Assembly: GCA_903904805.1 (NCBI GenBank)
Contig: CAIVDX010000478.1
Coordinates: 1 to 14,841 of the forward strand
Reading direction: 5' to 3'
From: an uncultured Rhodospirillales bacterium
GTDB lineage: Bacteria > Pseudomonadota > Alphaproteobacteria > Acetobacterales > Acetobacteraceae
Length of the DNA stretch: 14,841 nt
The position numbers were made by a program, and so were the translations under genes. The notes under the pieces are model-generated. The model had not been told where the DNA came from, ran no database searches, and saw only the letters and a list, made by a program, of their open reading frames with translations. Below are positions 1 through 6,441 of the stretch, piece after piece (the first letter of the stretch is position 1; every line of letters starts with the position of its first letter).

Positions 1-236
1 CCGTCATCGGTCTCGCCAAACGCCGCGGCATGAAGCTGGTCGAGCGCGCCATCATGCCCGACGAAATCGGCCGCGCCACCGAAGTGTTCCTCGCCGGCAC
101 CGCCGCCGAAGTCACCGCTGTCAGCCAGATCGGTGAGCATCACTACACGCCGTCCACCATCACCGAGACGCTGATGAAGGATTATGAGTCTCTGGTGGTG
201 ATGTCGCCGGATGAAGTTGCCAAGCGGGCAGCGTAA
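1..236 (+). CDS. ilvE: Branched-chain amino acid aminotransferase, C-terminal end (partial)
   Basis: This is the last 77 or so codons of a fold-type IV PLP aminotransferase; the reading frame enters from the left edge at base 3 and ends at TAA 234-236. The enzyme transfers the amino group between glutamate and the branched-chain 2-oxo acids, the final step of leucine, isoleucine and valine synthesis, in the cytoplasm. The visible part contains the family's C-terminal signature, AKRRGMKLVERAIMP followed by FLAGTAAEVTAVSQIG, where the GTAAEV loop binds the PLP phosphate/substrate side, and then TITETLMKDYESLV. The catalytic lysine lies upstream, outside the window. The gene converges on prmC across a 154-bp gap. 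The alternative is a D-amino-acid aminotransferase or aminodeoxychorismate lyase of the same fold, but the GTAAEVTxVxxIG pattern favours IlvE. Confidence 0.88.
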   Translation, partial: VIGLAKRRGMKLVERAIMPDEIGRATEVFLAGTAAEVTAVSQIGEHHYTPSTITETLMKDYESLVVMSPDEVAKRAA

Positions 237-248
237 CTAAAACACGCA

Positions 249-376
249 GTTCTTTTCTGCAACAAAGAAGCAAAAAAGCGTCTGTGAGTCAGGTGTCCGC
301 GTGACGATCTCAGCCCATAACGGCTGGGATCTCGATCCGACAGCAAAGCAAGAAAAATTTGTTGCTTCTTTCTCTC
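249..376. repeat. Intergenic nested inverted-repeat element between ilvE and prmC
   Basis: A 10-bp stem lies at 306-315 (GATCTCAGCC) and 322-331 (GGCTGGGATC) around a 6-base loop; it is perfect if one G-U pair is allowed. It sits inside a wider inverted repeat, AAAGAAGCAA at 264-273 and TTGCTTCTTT at 362-371. The segment is clearly more AT-rich than its neighbours. It lies between two convergent genes and could stop transcription from both sides, although neither side of the stem is followed by a proper T run. The layered layout also resembles a dispersed intergenic repeat, which cannot be tested from a single copy. A 70-codon open frame on the minus strand (394-182) crosses it but overlaps ilvE and looks spurious. 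Confidence 0.5.
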
Positions 377-390
377 AAAAAGGAAGCGCC

Positions 391-1254
391 TCACTCATCG
401 CTTTTCTTGAATATCAAAGCCCGCGCGACGCCGCTGAGGTCCAGCCGCGTTTTGGCCCCAAGGCCTGATATGTGCCCAAGGGCGCGCACCGGCTGAGCCT
501 GGCCAATCCCAAGCTCGAGCACCGCGATCCCTCCCGGTGCCAACAGCCGGGGCAGGGCGGCGACGATCACGCGATAGCAGTCCAGCCCATCCGCGCCGCC
601 ATCCAACGCGCTCGCCGGCTCGAAGCTGGCCACCTCCGGCATCAGCCCGGCGATATCCGCGGTCTCAATATAGGGCGGATTGCTCAGCACCAGATCGAAC
701 CGACCCGCCAGCGCATCGGCCCAGTCGCCCACCACGAACGCCGACCGCCCGCCAAAGCCCAACCGTGCCGCATTGCGCGCCGCCAGCCGCGCCGTCCCCG
801 CTGCCCGATCGACCCCGACTCCGAACGCGCCAGCAAACTCGCTCAAGGCCGCCAGTAGCAGACACCCCGTGCCGGTGCCCAGATCCAGCACCCGCGCAAC
901 CCGCCCCCGATCGGGGAACATCTCGAGCGCCGCCTCAATCAGACTTTCCGAATCCGGTCGGGGGATCAGCGTGTCCGCCGACACCTCGAACTCCATGCTC
1001 CAGAATTCCCGCCGCCCAACAATCAGCGCCAACGGCTCACGCCCCGCCCGCCGCTTCAGCCAGGCCGCGAACAGGGCCGTATCGATCTCGACCTGATCGT
1101 CCACCAGCAGCCGCTCGCGCCGCCACCCCAACGCGGCGCCGAGCAGCAGCCGCACCTCGCGCAATGGCGCCTCGATCCCCGCCGCCCCCAGGGCAGCCGC
1201 CCCCACCCGCAATGCAGCGGCCACCGAACAGCGCGCGGGCAGATCAGCGCTCAC
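391..1254 (-). CDS. prmC: Peptide chain release factor N5-glutamine methyltransferase
   Basis: PrmC (HemK) uses S-adenosylmethionine to methylate the glutamine of the GGQ motif in release factors RF1 and RF2, which speeds peptide release on the ribosome. The sequence shows a helical N-terminal domain (LRVGAAALGAAGIEAPLREV), the IPRPDSE segment, the SAM-binding motif LDLGTGTGCLLLAAL and the diagnostic active-site NPPY (in LVLSNPPYIET). The frame is open up to an ATG at 1335, but that ATG has no ribosome-binding site, overlaps the Shine-Dalgarno region of the divergent gene and adds 27 residues that do not look like the family. The GTG at 1254 follows a GGGGAA and gives 287 residues, close to the usual PrmC length, so I chose it. 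The normal partner prfA is not next to it on the 5' side. Confidence 0.9.
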   Translation of the reverse strand: MSADLPARCSVAAALRVGAAALGAAGIEAPLREVRLLLGAALGWRRERLLVDDQVEIDTALFAAWLKRRAGREPLALIVGRREFWSMEFEVSADTLIPRPDSESLIEAALEMFPDRGRVARVLDLGTGTGCLLLAALSEFAGAFGVGVDRAAGTARLAARNAARLGFGGRSAFVVGDWADALAGRFDLVLSNPPYIETADIAGLMPEVASFEPASALDGGADGLDCYRVIVAALPRLLAPGGIAVLELGIGQAQPVRALGHISGLGAKTRLDLSGVARALIFKKSDE

Positions 1255-1323
1255 GACTTCCCCAAAGCGATCGGCAATGCCAGGATCATTATGGACCCGG
1301 GCAGAGACACCGGGCGTGCCATC

Positions 1324-1329
1324 GGGGAG
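1324..1329 (+). promoter_or_regulatory. Ribosome-binding site fixing the amidohydrolase start
   Basis: GGGGAG lies 8 nt before the ATG at 1338. The reading frame is open for about 800 bp further upstream, but that part runs antisense through prmC. This site, together with the Tat signal just after the ATG, identifies the true start. Confidence 0.6.
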
Positions 1330-1337
1330 AGACATTC

Positions 1338-2480
1338 ATGACCAACCGCAGCCTGCGCTTCGGAGCCCACAACCACCAATGCGGCCCCTTTTGCGCCAGC
1401 CTCCCTTCCGCTGGCCTTGGTCGGCGCGGCCTCCTTGGCGCCGCGGCCGCCACCCTCGCGGCTCCCACCATCGCGCGCGCGGCCAGCGTGCCGCCGGTCA
1501 TCGCGCGCAAGCAGATCATCGATGTGCATCACCATTTTGTTCCGCCCGACTATCTCAAACTTGCCGGCAGCGCGATGAACGCCTCCGGCGCACTGTCCTT
1601 CCCGCCCTACGCCAAATGGACGCCGCAAGCGACCCTCGCCGAGATGGATCGCGGCAATGTCGGCACCGCCATCCTCTCCATCTCCACCCCCGGCATCTGG
1701 TTCGGTGACGTCGCCCAGGCGCGCGAACTCTCGCGAATCTGCAACGACTATGCCGCCAAAATGCAGGCCGATTTCCCCGGCCGCTTCGCCCAGTTCGCCG
1801 AGATCCCGCTGCCTGACGCCGAAGGGTCGATCGCCGAGATGGCGCATGGCATCGACACGCTCGGCGCGCTCGGCGTGGCGCTGATGACCAGCTACCCGAT
1901 CCCGGGTGCCGCCGATCTGTATCTCGGCGACCAGCGCTTCTGGCCCGTCTACGAGGAGCTGAACCGCCGCGGCGCGATCGCCTATGTGCATCCCAACACC
2001 CCAGGCTGCTGCAACAAGATCGCGGATTCGGTGAATCCCAGCTTCATCGAGTTCCCCACCGATTCCACCCGCACCATCCTCAGCCTGCTTTATAATGGTG
2101 TGTTCACCCGCTTCCCGCGGATCCGCTGGATCTTCTCGCACAATGGCGGCACCCTGCCGATGCTCCTCGCGCGGGTGATGCAACTCGGCCACGCTCCTGG
2201 CGACGCCGCGCGGGTGAAGCCGGACGACATCCCCGCCATCGTGCGCGGCCTGTATTTCGAATGCGCCAACGCTGCCCATCCCGCCCCGATGGGCGCGATC
2301 CGCCAATGGGCCGACCCCACCCATCTGATGTTCGGCTCCGACTATCCCTATGTCGGCGTGCTCGACACCGAATCCCTGCTGCTGAAGGACGGGCTGGAGC
2401 CGAAACTGCTCCAGGCGGTCCTGCGCGACAACGCGCTGAAGCTGATGCCCGGCCTCGCCGCGCTGACCCACAAGGGATGA
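1338..2480 (+). CDS. Tat-exported amidohydrolase-2 / ACMSD-like decarboxylase family protein
   Basis: This 380-residue TIM-barrel metal enzyme belongs to the amidohydrolase-2 family (relatives: aminocarboxymuconate-semialdehyde decarboxylase and resorcylate-type decarboxylases). Its metal-site pattern is present: D62-V-H64-H-H66 at strand 1, H218 in YVHPN, H268 in FSHNGG and D335 in FGSDYPY. Members decarboxylate or hydrolyse aromatic and unsaturated acids; the substrate here cannot be read from sequence. Residues 28-48 (GRRGLLGAAAATLAAPTIARA) form a twin-arginine signal ending in a signal-peptidase-like ARA, so the folded metalloenzyme is predicted to act in the periplasm. The n-region before it is unusually long and contains a His/Cys cluster (HNHQCGPFC, residues 11-19). 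It is the first gene of an apparent operon, with only 4 nt before the MAPEG gene. Family assignment is firm; reaction and substrate are open. Confidence 0.85.
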   Translation: MTNRSLRFGAHNHQCGPFCASLPSAGLGRRGLLGAAAATLAAPTIARAASVPPVIARKQIIDVHHHFVPPDYLKLAGSAMNASGALSFPPYAKWTPQATLAEMDRGNVGTAILSISTPGIWFGDVAQARELSRICNDYAAKMQADFPGRFAQFAEIPLPDAEGSIAEMAHGIDTLGALGVALMTSYPIPGAADLYLGDQRFWPVYEELNRRGAIAYVHPNTPGCCNKIADSVNPSFIEFPTDSTRTILSLLYNGVFTRFPRIRWIFSHNGGTLPMLLARVMQLGHAPGDAARVKPDDIPAIVRGLYFECANAAHPAPMGAIRQWADPTHLMFGSDYPYVGVLDTESLLLKDGLEPKLLQAVLRDNALKLMPGLAALTHKG

Positions 2481-2484
2481 CACG

Positions 2485-2859
2485 ATGAGCCTCGCCGCCT
2501 GGATGGTGCTGGTTGCCGCCCTGCTGCCGATCGTGGCCGCGGGGATCGGCAAATGGGGCGCGCCGGGCTTCGACAATCACCATCCGCGCCAATGGATGGC
2601 GGGCCTCACCGGCTGGCGCGCCCGCGCGATGGCCGCGCAGAGCAACAGCCACGAGGTGTTTCCGCCCTTTGCCGCCGCGGTGATCATCGCGCAGATCGCC
2701 GGCGCGCCGCAGGTCCGGCTCGACACGCTCGCCGTCACCTTCATTGTGCTCCGGCTGATCTATATCCTGTGCTATCTGCGCGACCTCGCCACCCTGCGCT
2801 CGGTCGCCTGGACGGCCGGCCTGCTCTGCACGGTGCTGATCTTTCTCTCTGCTGCCTGA
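2485..2859 (+). CDS. MAPEG family membrane protein
   Basis: This is a 124-residue integral membrane protein with four predicted hydrophobic helices, near residues 5-22, 58-75, 80-97 and 108-122. The family core is plain: DNHHPRQWMAGLTGWRARA, then AQSNSHEVFPPFAAAV (residues 51-66), then VLRLIYILCYLRD. MAPEG proteins are small trimeric membrane proteins; eukaryotic members are glutathione transferases or peroxidases that act on lipophilic electrophiles. Many bacterial members, including this short type, have no proven activity. It starts 4 nt after the amidohydrolase stop, with an AAGGGA ribosome-binding site inside the end of that gene, and ends 10 nt before the oxygenase start, so the three are probably co-transcribed. 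In this context it might handle a reactive hydrophobic intermediate, but that is inference. Confidence 0.85.
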   Translation: MSLAAWMVLVAALLPIVAAGIGKWGAPGFDNHHPRQWMAGLTGWRARAMAAQSNSHEVFPPFAAAVIIAQIAGAPQVRLDTLAVTFIVLRLIYILCYLRDLATLRSVAWTAGLLCTVLIFLSAA

Positions 2860-2869
2860 GGAGTCTGTG

Positions 2870-3874
2870 ATGTTTGTTCGCAACGCCTGGTATGCCGGCG
2901 CCCTGTCCGGCGAACTCACCACCCCCGTCGGCCGCACGCTGCTCGGCCAGCGCATGGTGATCTTCCGCACCGAAAGCGGCCGCGCCGCCGCCCTCGCCGA
3001 TCGCTGCGCCCATCGCGCCGCCCCGCTCAGCCCCGGCGTGGTGGTGGGTGAGAGCATCCGCTGCCCCTATCACGGCTATGCCTTCGGTGGGGATGGCATC
3101 TGCACCTCGATCCCCGGCCAGGAGAAGATCCCCGCCGCCGCCCGCGTGCCAGCCGTCCCGGTGGTGGAACGCCACGGCTTCGTCTGGCTGTGGATGGGCG
3201 AGGCCGCCCGCGCCGACGAATCGCTGATTCCGGATTTCTCCAGCAACGAAAAGCCAGGATGGGCAGGCAGCACGCTGCACATGCACGCGAAATCCAGCTA
3301 TCTGCTGCTGGTCGAAAACCTGCTCGATCTCTCCCATGTCGCCTTCATCCATGGCGGCACTATCGGCAGTGACGACACATCCGCGAAACTCTCGCTCGAG
3401 CGCGGCCCCGATTTCGTCCGATCGATCCGCGCCAGCACCGACATCCCAACCCCACCGCACAACATCGCCCAGGGTTTCGCGCCACGCTGCGACCAGACCA
3501 AGATCATGCATTTCACCCCGCCCAGCACCATCACGCTGGAGATCACCACCACCGAGCGTGCCGGCCCCGCCTCAAAATCGATGCACATCCTGCTGCACAA
3601 CGCGATGACCCCGGAAACCGAAACAAGCTGCCATTACTTCTGGGCCACCACACGCGATTTCCAGATCGACAATGCGGGCGTGACGGCCTTCATGCACCAG
3701 ATCACCACCAAGGCCTTCGAGGAGGACCTGACGATTCTCGATCTGCAGCAGGCCAACATTGACGCCGCCCCCGACCTGCCGATGGTCAGCACCACCAACG
3801 ACGCCGCCGCGGTGGCGGCGCGCCGCATGATCGACGATGTGCTGTCGCGCGAACAGCACACCGTCGCCGCCTGA
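2870..3874 (+). CDS. Rieske non-heme iron oxygenase, vanillate O-demethylase (VanA)-like
   Basis: This is a 334-residue oxygenase component of the Rieske ring-hydroxylating/demethylating family. The Rieske [2Fe-2S] ligands are visible as C46-x-H48 (CAHR) and C65-x2-H68 (CPYHG). The mononuclear iron site shows N150-x2-D153-x2-H156-x4-H161 (NLLDLSHVAFIH), and a later FEED motif near residue 285 likely supplies the carboxylate ligand. The length and the NxxDxxH motif match VanA-type monooxygenases, which demethylate or hydroxylate aromatic substrates in the cytoplasm. No signal peptide is present, unlike its operon partner. GAGGAG at 2858-2863 is 6 nt from the ATG at 2870, so I preferred this start to the GTG one codon earlier. 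The required reductase (VanB type) is not in the window. Substrate unknown. Confidence 0.88.
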   Translation: MFVRNAWYAGALSGELTTPVGRTLLGQRMVIFRTESGRAAALADRCAHRAAPLSPGVVVGESIRCPYHGYAFGGDGICTSIPGQEKIPAAARVPAVPVVERHGFVWLWMGEAARADESLIPDFSSNEKPGWAGSTLHMHAKSSYLLLVENLLDLSHVAFIHGGTIGSDDTSAKLSLERGPDFVRSIRASTDIPTPPHNIAQGFAPRCDQTKIMHFTPPSTITLEITTTERAGPASKSMHILLHNAMTPETETSCHYFWATTRDFQIDNAGVTAFMHQITTKAFEEDLTILDLQQANIDAAPDLPMVSTTNDAAAVAARRMIDDVLSREQHTVAA

Positions 3875-3887
3875 TCAAAGCCGCAAG

Positions 3888-4421
3888 CTATTTCGCGGCG
3901 GTCTGTGTCGGCACGCCGTAATTCTTCGACAGATAAGCCGCGATCGTTGCCTTCTGGCTCGGCTCCACCGGCGAGCCGATAAAGGCCATGCGATTGACGA
4001 TGGCGGTCCATTGCGCCTCGGTCCGCCGCGTCGCCGTCACCCGATCCAGCCCGTGGCAAAGTTGGCAGCCACCTTCGACAAGGTTTTTGCCATCCCCGTC
4101 CGGCAGGCTGACGTTCAGCGCAGCGGCATTGGCAAATGGCACGCCTGGTCCGAAAGCGGTGGCGAGATATTTTACCGCCGGCTCCAGCTGATCCGGCCCG
4201 ATCTGCGCACCGCGAAGGACCATGTTATAGACCTGATTGCGCCAGCCCACCTCATTCATCCGCAGCTGCACGATCGCCTGTGCGCCGTGGCATTGCGTGC
4301 AATTGGTGGCAACCAGATCGCGATTATCCCCAGGCGGGAACGGGCTCGGTGCGGTTTGCGCATGAGCGGACGCAGCAATGAACAAGCCGCCCAAAGCGGC
4401 CATCAGAGCAATACGATTCAT
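3888..4421 (-). CDS. Exported diheme cytochrome c
   Basis: This is a 177-residue c-type cytochrome. Residues 1-21 (MNRIALMAALGGLFIAASAHA) form a Sec signal with cleavage after AHA. Two haem-attachment sites are present, C41-TQ-C44-H45 and C119-QL-C122-H123. The two halves are an internal duplication: each has CxxCH, then W followed seven residues later by Met (W60/M67 and W138/M145), then a YLA or YLS helix. Those methionines are the likely sixth haem ligands. It would carry electrons in the periplasm. The frame could start 17 codons earlier, but that extension runs into the ThDP gene and would bury the signal; the chosen ATG is 2 nt after the ThDP stop, indicating translational coupling. It is therefore probably the redox partner of that enzyme (inference). 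Confidence 0.88.
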   Translation of the reverse strand: MNRIALMAALGGLFIAASAHAQTAPSPFPPGDNRDLVATNCTQCHGAQAIVQLRMNEVGWRNQVYNMVLRGAQIGPDQLEPAVKYLATAFGPGVPFANAAALNVSLPDGDGKNLVEGGCQLCHGLDRVTATRRTEAQWTAIVNRMAFIGSPVEPSQKATIAAYLSKNYGVPTQTAAK

Positions 4422-4423
4422 GA

Positions 4424-6316
4424 TCAGACCATCCGTGTGCGTTGCGCGGCGACCGAGAAGGGCGGATGCCATTCCGACACCGCGCCAACCCCTTCACGCT
4501 CGACATGAATGTCCAACAGATACGGCCTGCCCTCGATATTCGCCCGCTTCGAGCGCGCCAGCGCATCCTGGATCTTGGCGGGATCGGACACCGTCTCGCC
4601 CTCCACGCCGAAGGCCGAGGCGGCCTTGGCGAAATCCACATCGGGGCTGCCATTGTAGCAGGTCATGTCCTTGCCAGAGCGGAACTGTTGCCCGGCGATG
4701 ATGCTCCAGATGCGGTTGCGCTCGTTGTTGTAGCTCTTGTTGTTCACAACAATGTTGGTCACCGGCACGCTGTACCGCGCCTGGCTCCACAGCGGCTGCG
4801 GCCCGCCAAACAGCGCGCTGCCATCGCCCATGCAGGAGACCACCGGCATGTTCGGCCGCGCCAGTTTCGCTCCCGTGGCCGAGGCCTGGCCCCAGCCCAG
4901 AATGTTCGGGCTGGTGGAGACATAGGTCTTTGCCCCCGCGCCCCACGCCATGAACGGATCCATCGCGCGCCCGGAATCGCAGTCGGACACATAGATCGTG
5001 TCCTTCTCCAACCCGGCATCGAGCTCCACACCAAGCCGCTCCATCGTGATCGAGCTGGCATTGTTCAGATCCCGCGCGATGGCATCACGCATCTTCTGCA
5101 TGCTGGCGGTGTAGGCATACACGCGTGAGGCCCGATCATCGGCGATCTGCTTCAGCCGTGCCGCCGGCGCCATCGCGCGCACGGCGGCGATGATGTCCGC
5201 CACGCCCAGCTTGATGTCGGACACCATCGCGAGATTCGCCGGCCAGGCGCGCGCCGCGCCCACCGGATCGATGCGCATGGTGATGGTGATCGAGCCGGGG
5301 ATCAGCTTCTCGCCAACCTGGTCACCAATGTTGAAATGCACATCCACCGCGCCAGGGAAGCGCGGTTGCGCCACGAAGGTGCCGATATACAGCGGGTTGC
5401 GCGTCGGGAAGGGCTTCGACCAGTTGCCCTGGCCCACCTGGCCGCACACCGGAATGCCCAGCAGTTCGGCGAGTTCCACCACCTCATGCTCGGCACGGCT
5501 CAGCGTGATTTCGTCGCCCACGGAGATCAGCGGATTCTTCGCCTCGATCAGCAGCTTCGCCACCGCCTCGACATCGCTGGCATCCGGCCGGATGCGCATC
5601 GGCACGTTGAACAGCGACTTGTCATAGATCCGCGCCGTCGCACGCTCGCGCAGCAGATCGTCGGGGATCGACAGGAAGCACGGCCCGGTCGGCGGCGTGG
5701 TGGCGAATTTCAGCGCCCGCCGTGTCACATCCGGAATGCCCGCGCAGTTCTCCGCCATCCAATAGGATTTGGTGATCGGCTGAACCATCGTTTCCTGATG
5801 ATCGTAATCCTGCCCATAATCCCGACCGGCGGTCTCGGTGCCGAAGGCGGCCACCGTCAGCAGCACCGGGATGCGGTCCTTGTAGGCATTCACCAGCTGG
5901 GTCATGCCGTTCGGCAGGCCCACATTGGCGATATGCGCCACGCCCATCTTGCCGGACATGCGGGCATAACCGTCGGCCATCGCCACCACGGCGCCCTCCT
6001 GGATGCCCTTGATCAGCTGGATCTCGGGCACCTCCACCAGCGCATCGTAGAAGGGCGCGTCGCCGGTCGAGGGATTGAAGAAAATATAGTCCACGCCAGC
6101 GGATTTCAGCTGCTGGATATACAGCATGCCGCCATTGCCGGTCACCTCGCGGATGCCCTCGCCCGGCTTCATGGTGGCCGCCTCGGCGGGCAGCGGGGCG
6201 AAGCTTTCGGCCACGGTCTTCACCGCCGCGGCCGTCATCCCGGCAGCCGACAGCCCGCGCATCAGCTTGCGCCGCGAAATCCCGTTGTCGAGATATTGTC
6301 TGATCAGGTCCTTCAT
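4424..6316 (-). CDS. Tat-exported thiamine-diphosphate enzyme, benzoylformate-decarboxylase-like
   Basis: This 630-residue protein has the three-domain ThDP fold (PYR, middle and PP domains). Seen directly: catalytic-type Glu E107 in GIQEGAVVAMADGYAR, a family-style NPST loop (81-84), H128 in the position of the active-site His of benzoylformate decarboxylase (AHIANVGLPNG), and the ThDP/Mg motif GDGS at 497-500 ending in NN at 525-526. The N-terminus reads NGISRRKLMRGLSAAG with a hydrophobic stretch and a PAEA-like cleavage site near residue 46, a classic twin-arginine signal. A ThDP enzyme folded with its cofactor in the cytoplasm and then exported is unusual. Family members decarboxylate or ligate 2-oxo acids; the substrate is unknown. 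AGGGAGGG lies 4 nt before the ATG. It heads an operon with the diheme cytochrome c. Acetolactate synthase annotation is possible but less likely. Confidence 0.88.
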   Translation of the reverse strand: MKDLIRQYLDNGISRRKLMRGLSAAGMTAAAVKTVAESFAPLPAEAATMKPGEGIREVTGNGGMLYIQQLKSAGVDYIFFNPSTGDAPFYDALVEVPEIQLIKGIQEGAVVAMADGYARMSGKMGVAHIANVGLPNGMTQLVNAYKDRIPVLLTVAAFGTETAGRDYGQDYDHQETMVQPITKSYWMAENCAGIPDVTRRALKFATTPPTGPCFLSIPDDLLRERATARIYDKSLFNVPMRIRPDASDVEAVAKLLIEAKNPLISVGDEITLSRAEHEVVELAELLGIPVCGQVGQGNWSKPFPTRNPLYIGTFVAQPRFPGAVDVHFNIGDQVGEKLIPGSITITMRIDPVGAARAWPANLAMVSDIKLGVADIIAAVRAMAPAARLKQIADDRASRVYAYTASMQKMRDAIARDLNNASSITMERLGVELDAGLEKDTIYVSDCDSGRAMDPFMAWGAGAKTYVSTSPNILGWGQASATGAKLARPNMPVVSCMGDGSALFGGPQPLWSQARYSVPVTNIVVNNKSYNNERNRIWSIIAGQQFRSGKDMTCYNGSPDVDFAKAASAFGVEGETVSDPAKIQDALARSKRANIEGRPYLLDIHVEREGVGAVSEWHPPFSVAAQRTRMV

Positions 6317-6320
6317 CTGG

Positions 6321-6328
6321 CCCTCCCT
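6321..6328 (-). promoter_or_regulatory. Ribosome-binding site of the exported ThDP enzyme
   Basis: Read on the minus strand this is AGGGAGGG, ending 4 nt before the ATG at 6316. It is a strong site and confirms that the twin-arginine segment is part of the translated protein rather than an annotation overextension. Confidence 0.6.
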
Positions 6329-6441
6329 CTCTGCGCCGGCTCTGCTGGCCGGATTGGCTGAAAGGCTATGATATTTCGCCCATGGTTGCCAGTGGTCTCG
6401 GCAAGCCTTGCCCAGGCGCGCGCAACGGCGGATGCTGGGGC

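Noticed and set aside
182..394. 70-codon open frame on the minus strand between ilvE and prmC
   Set aside because: It overlaps the end of ilvE, has no recognisable domain and its sequence follows the inverted repeat; composition looks like translated spacer.
1251..2576. 441-codon open frame on the minus strand opposite the amidohydrolase
   Set aside because: Mirror frame of a GC-rich gene; Gly/Ala/His/Arg-rich with no motif, while the + strand encodes a clear metal enzyme.
3880..3899. Possible bidirectional terminator GCCGC...GCGGC between the convergent operons
   Set aside because: Stem of only 5 bp with a 10-base loop and no T run; not distinguishable from GC-rich background.
6338..6354. 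Short CCGGC...GCCGG inverted repeat upstream of the ThDP gene
   Set aside because: 5-bp arms in very GC-rich DNA; insufficient evidence for an operator.
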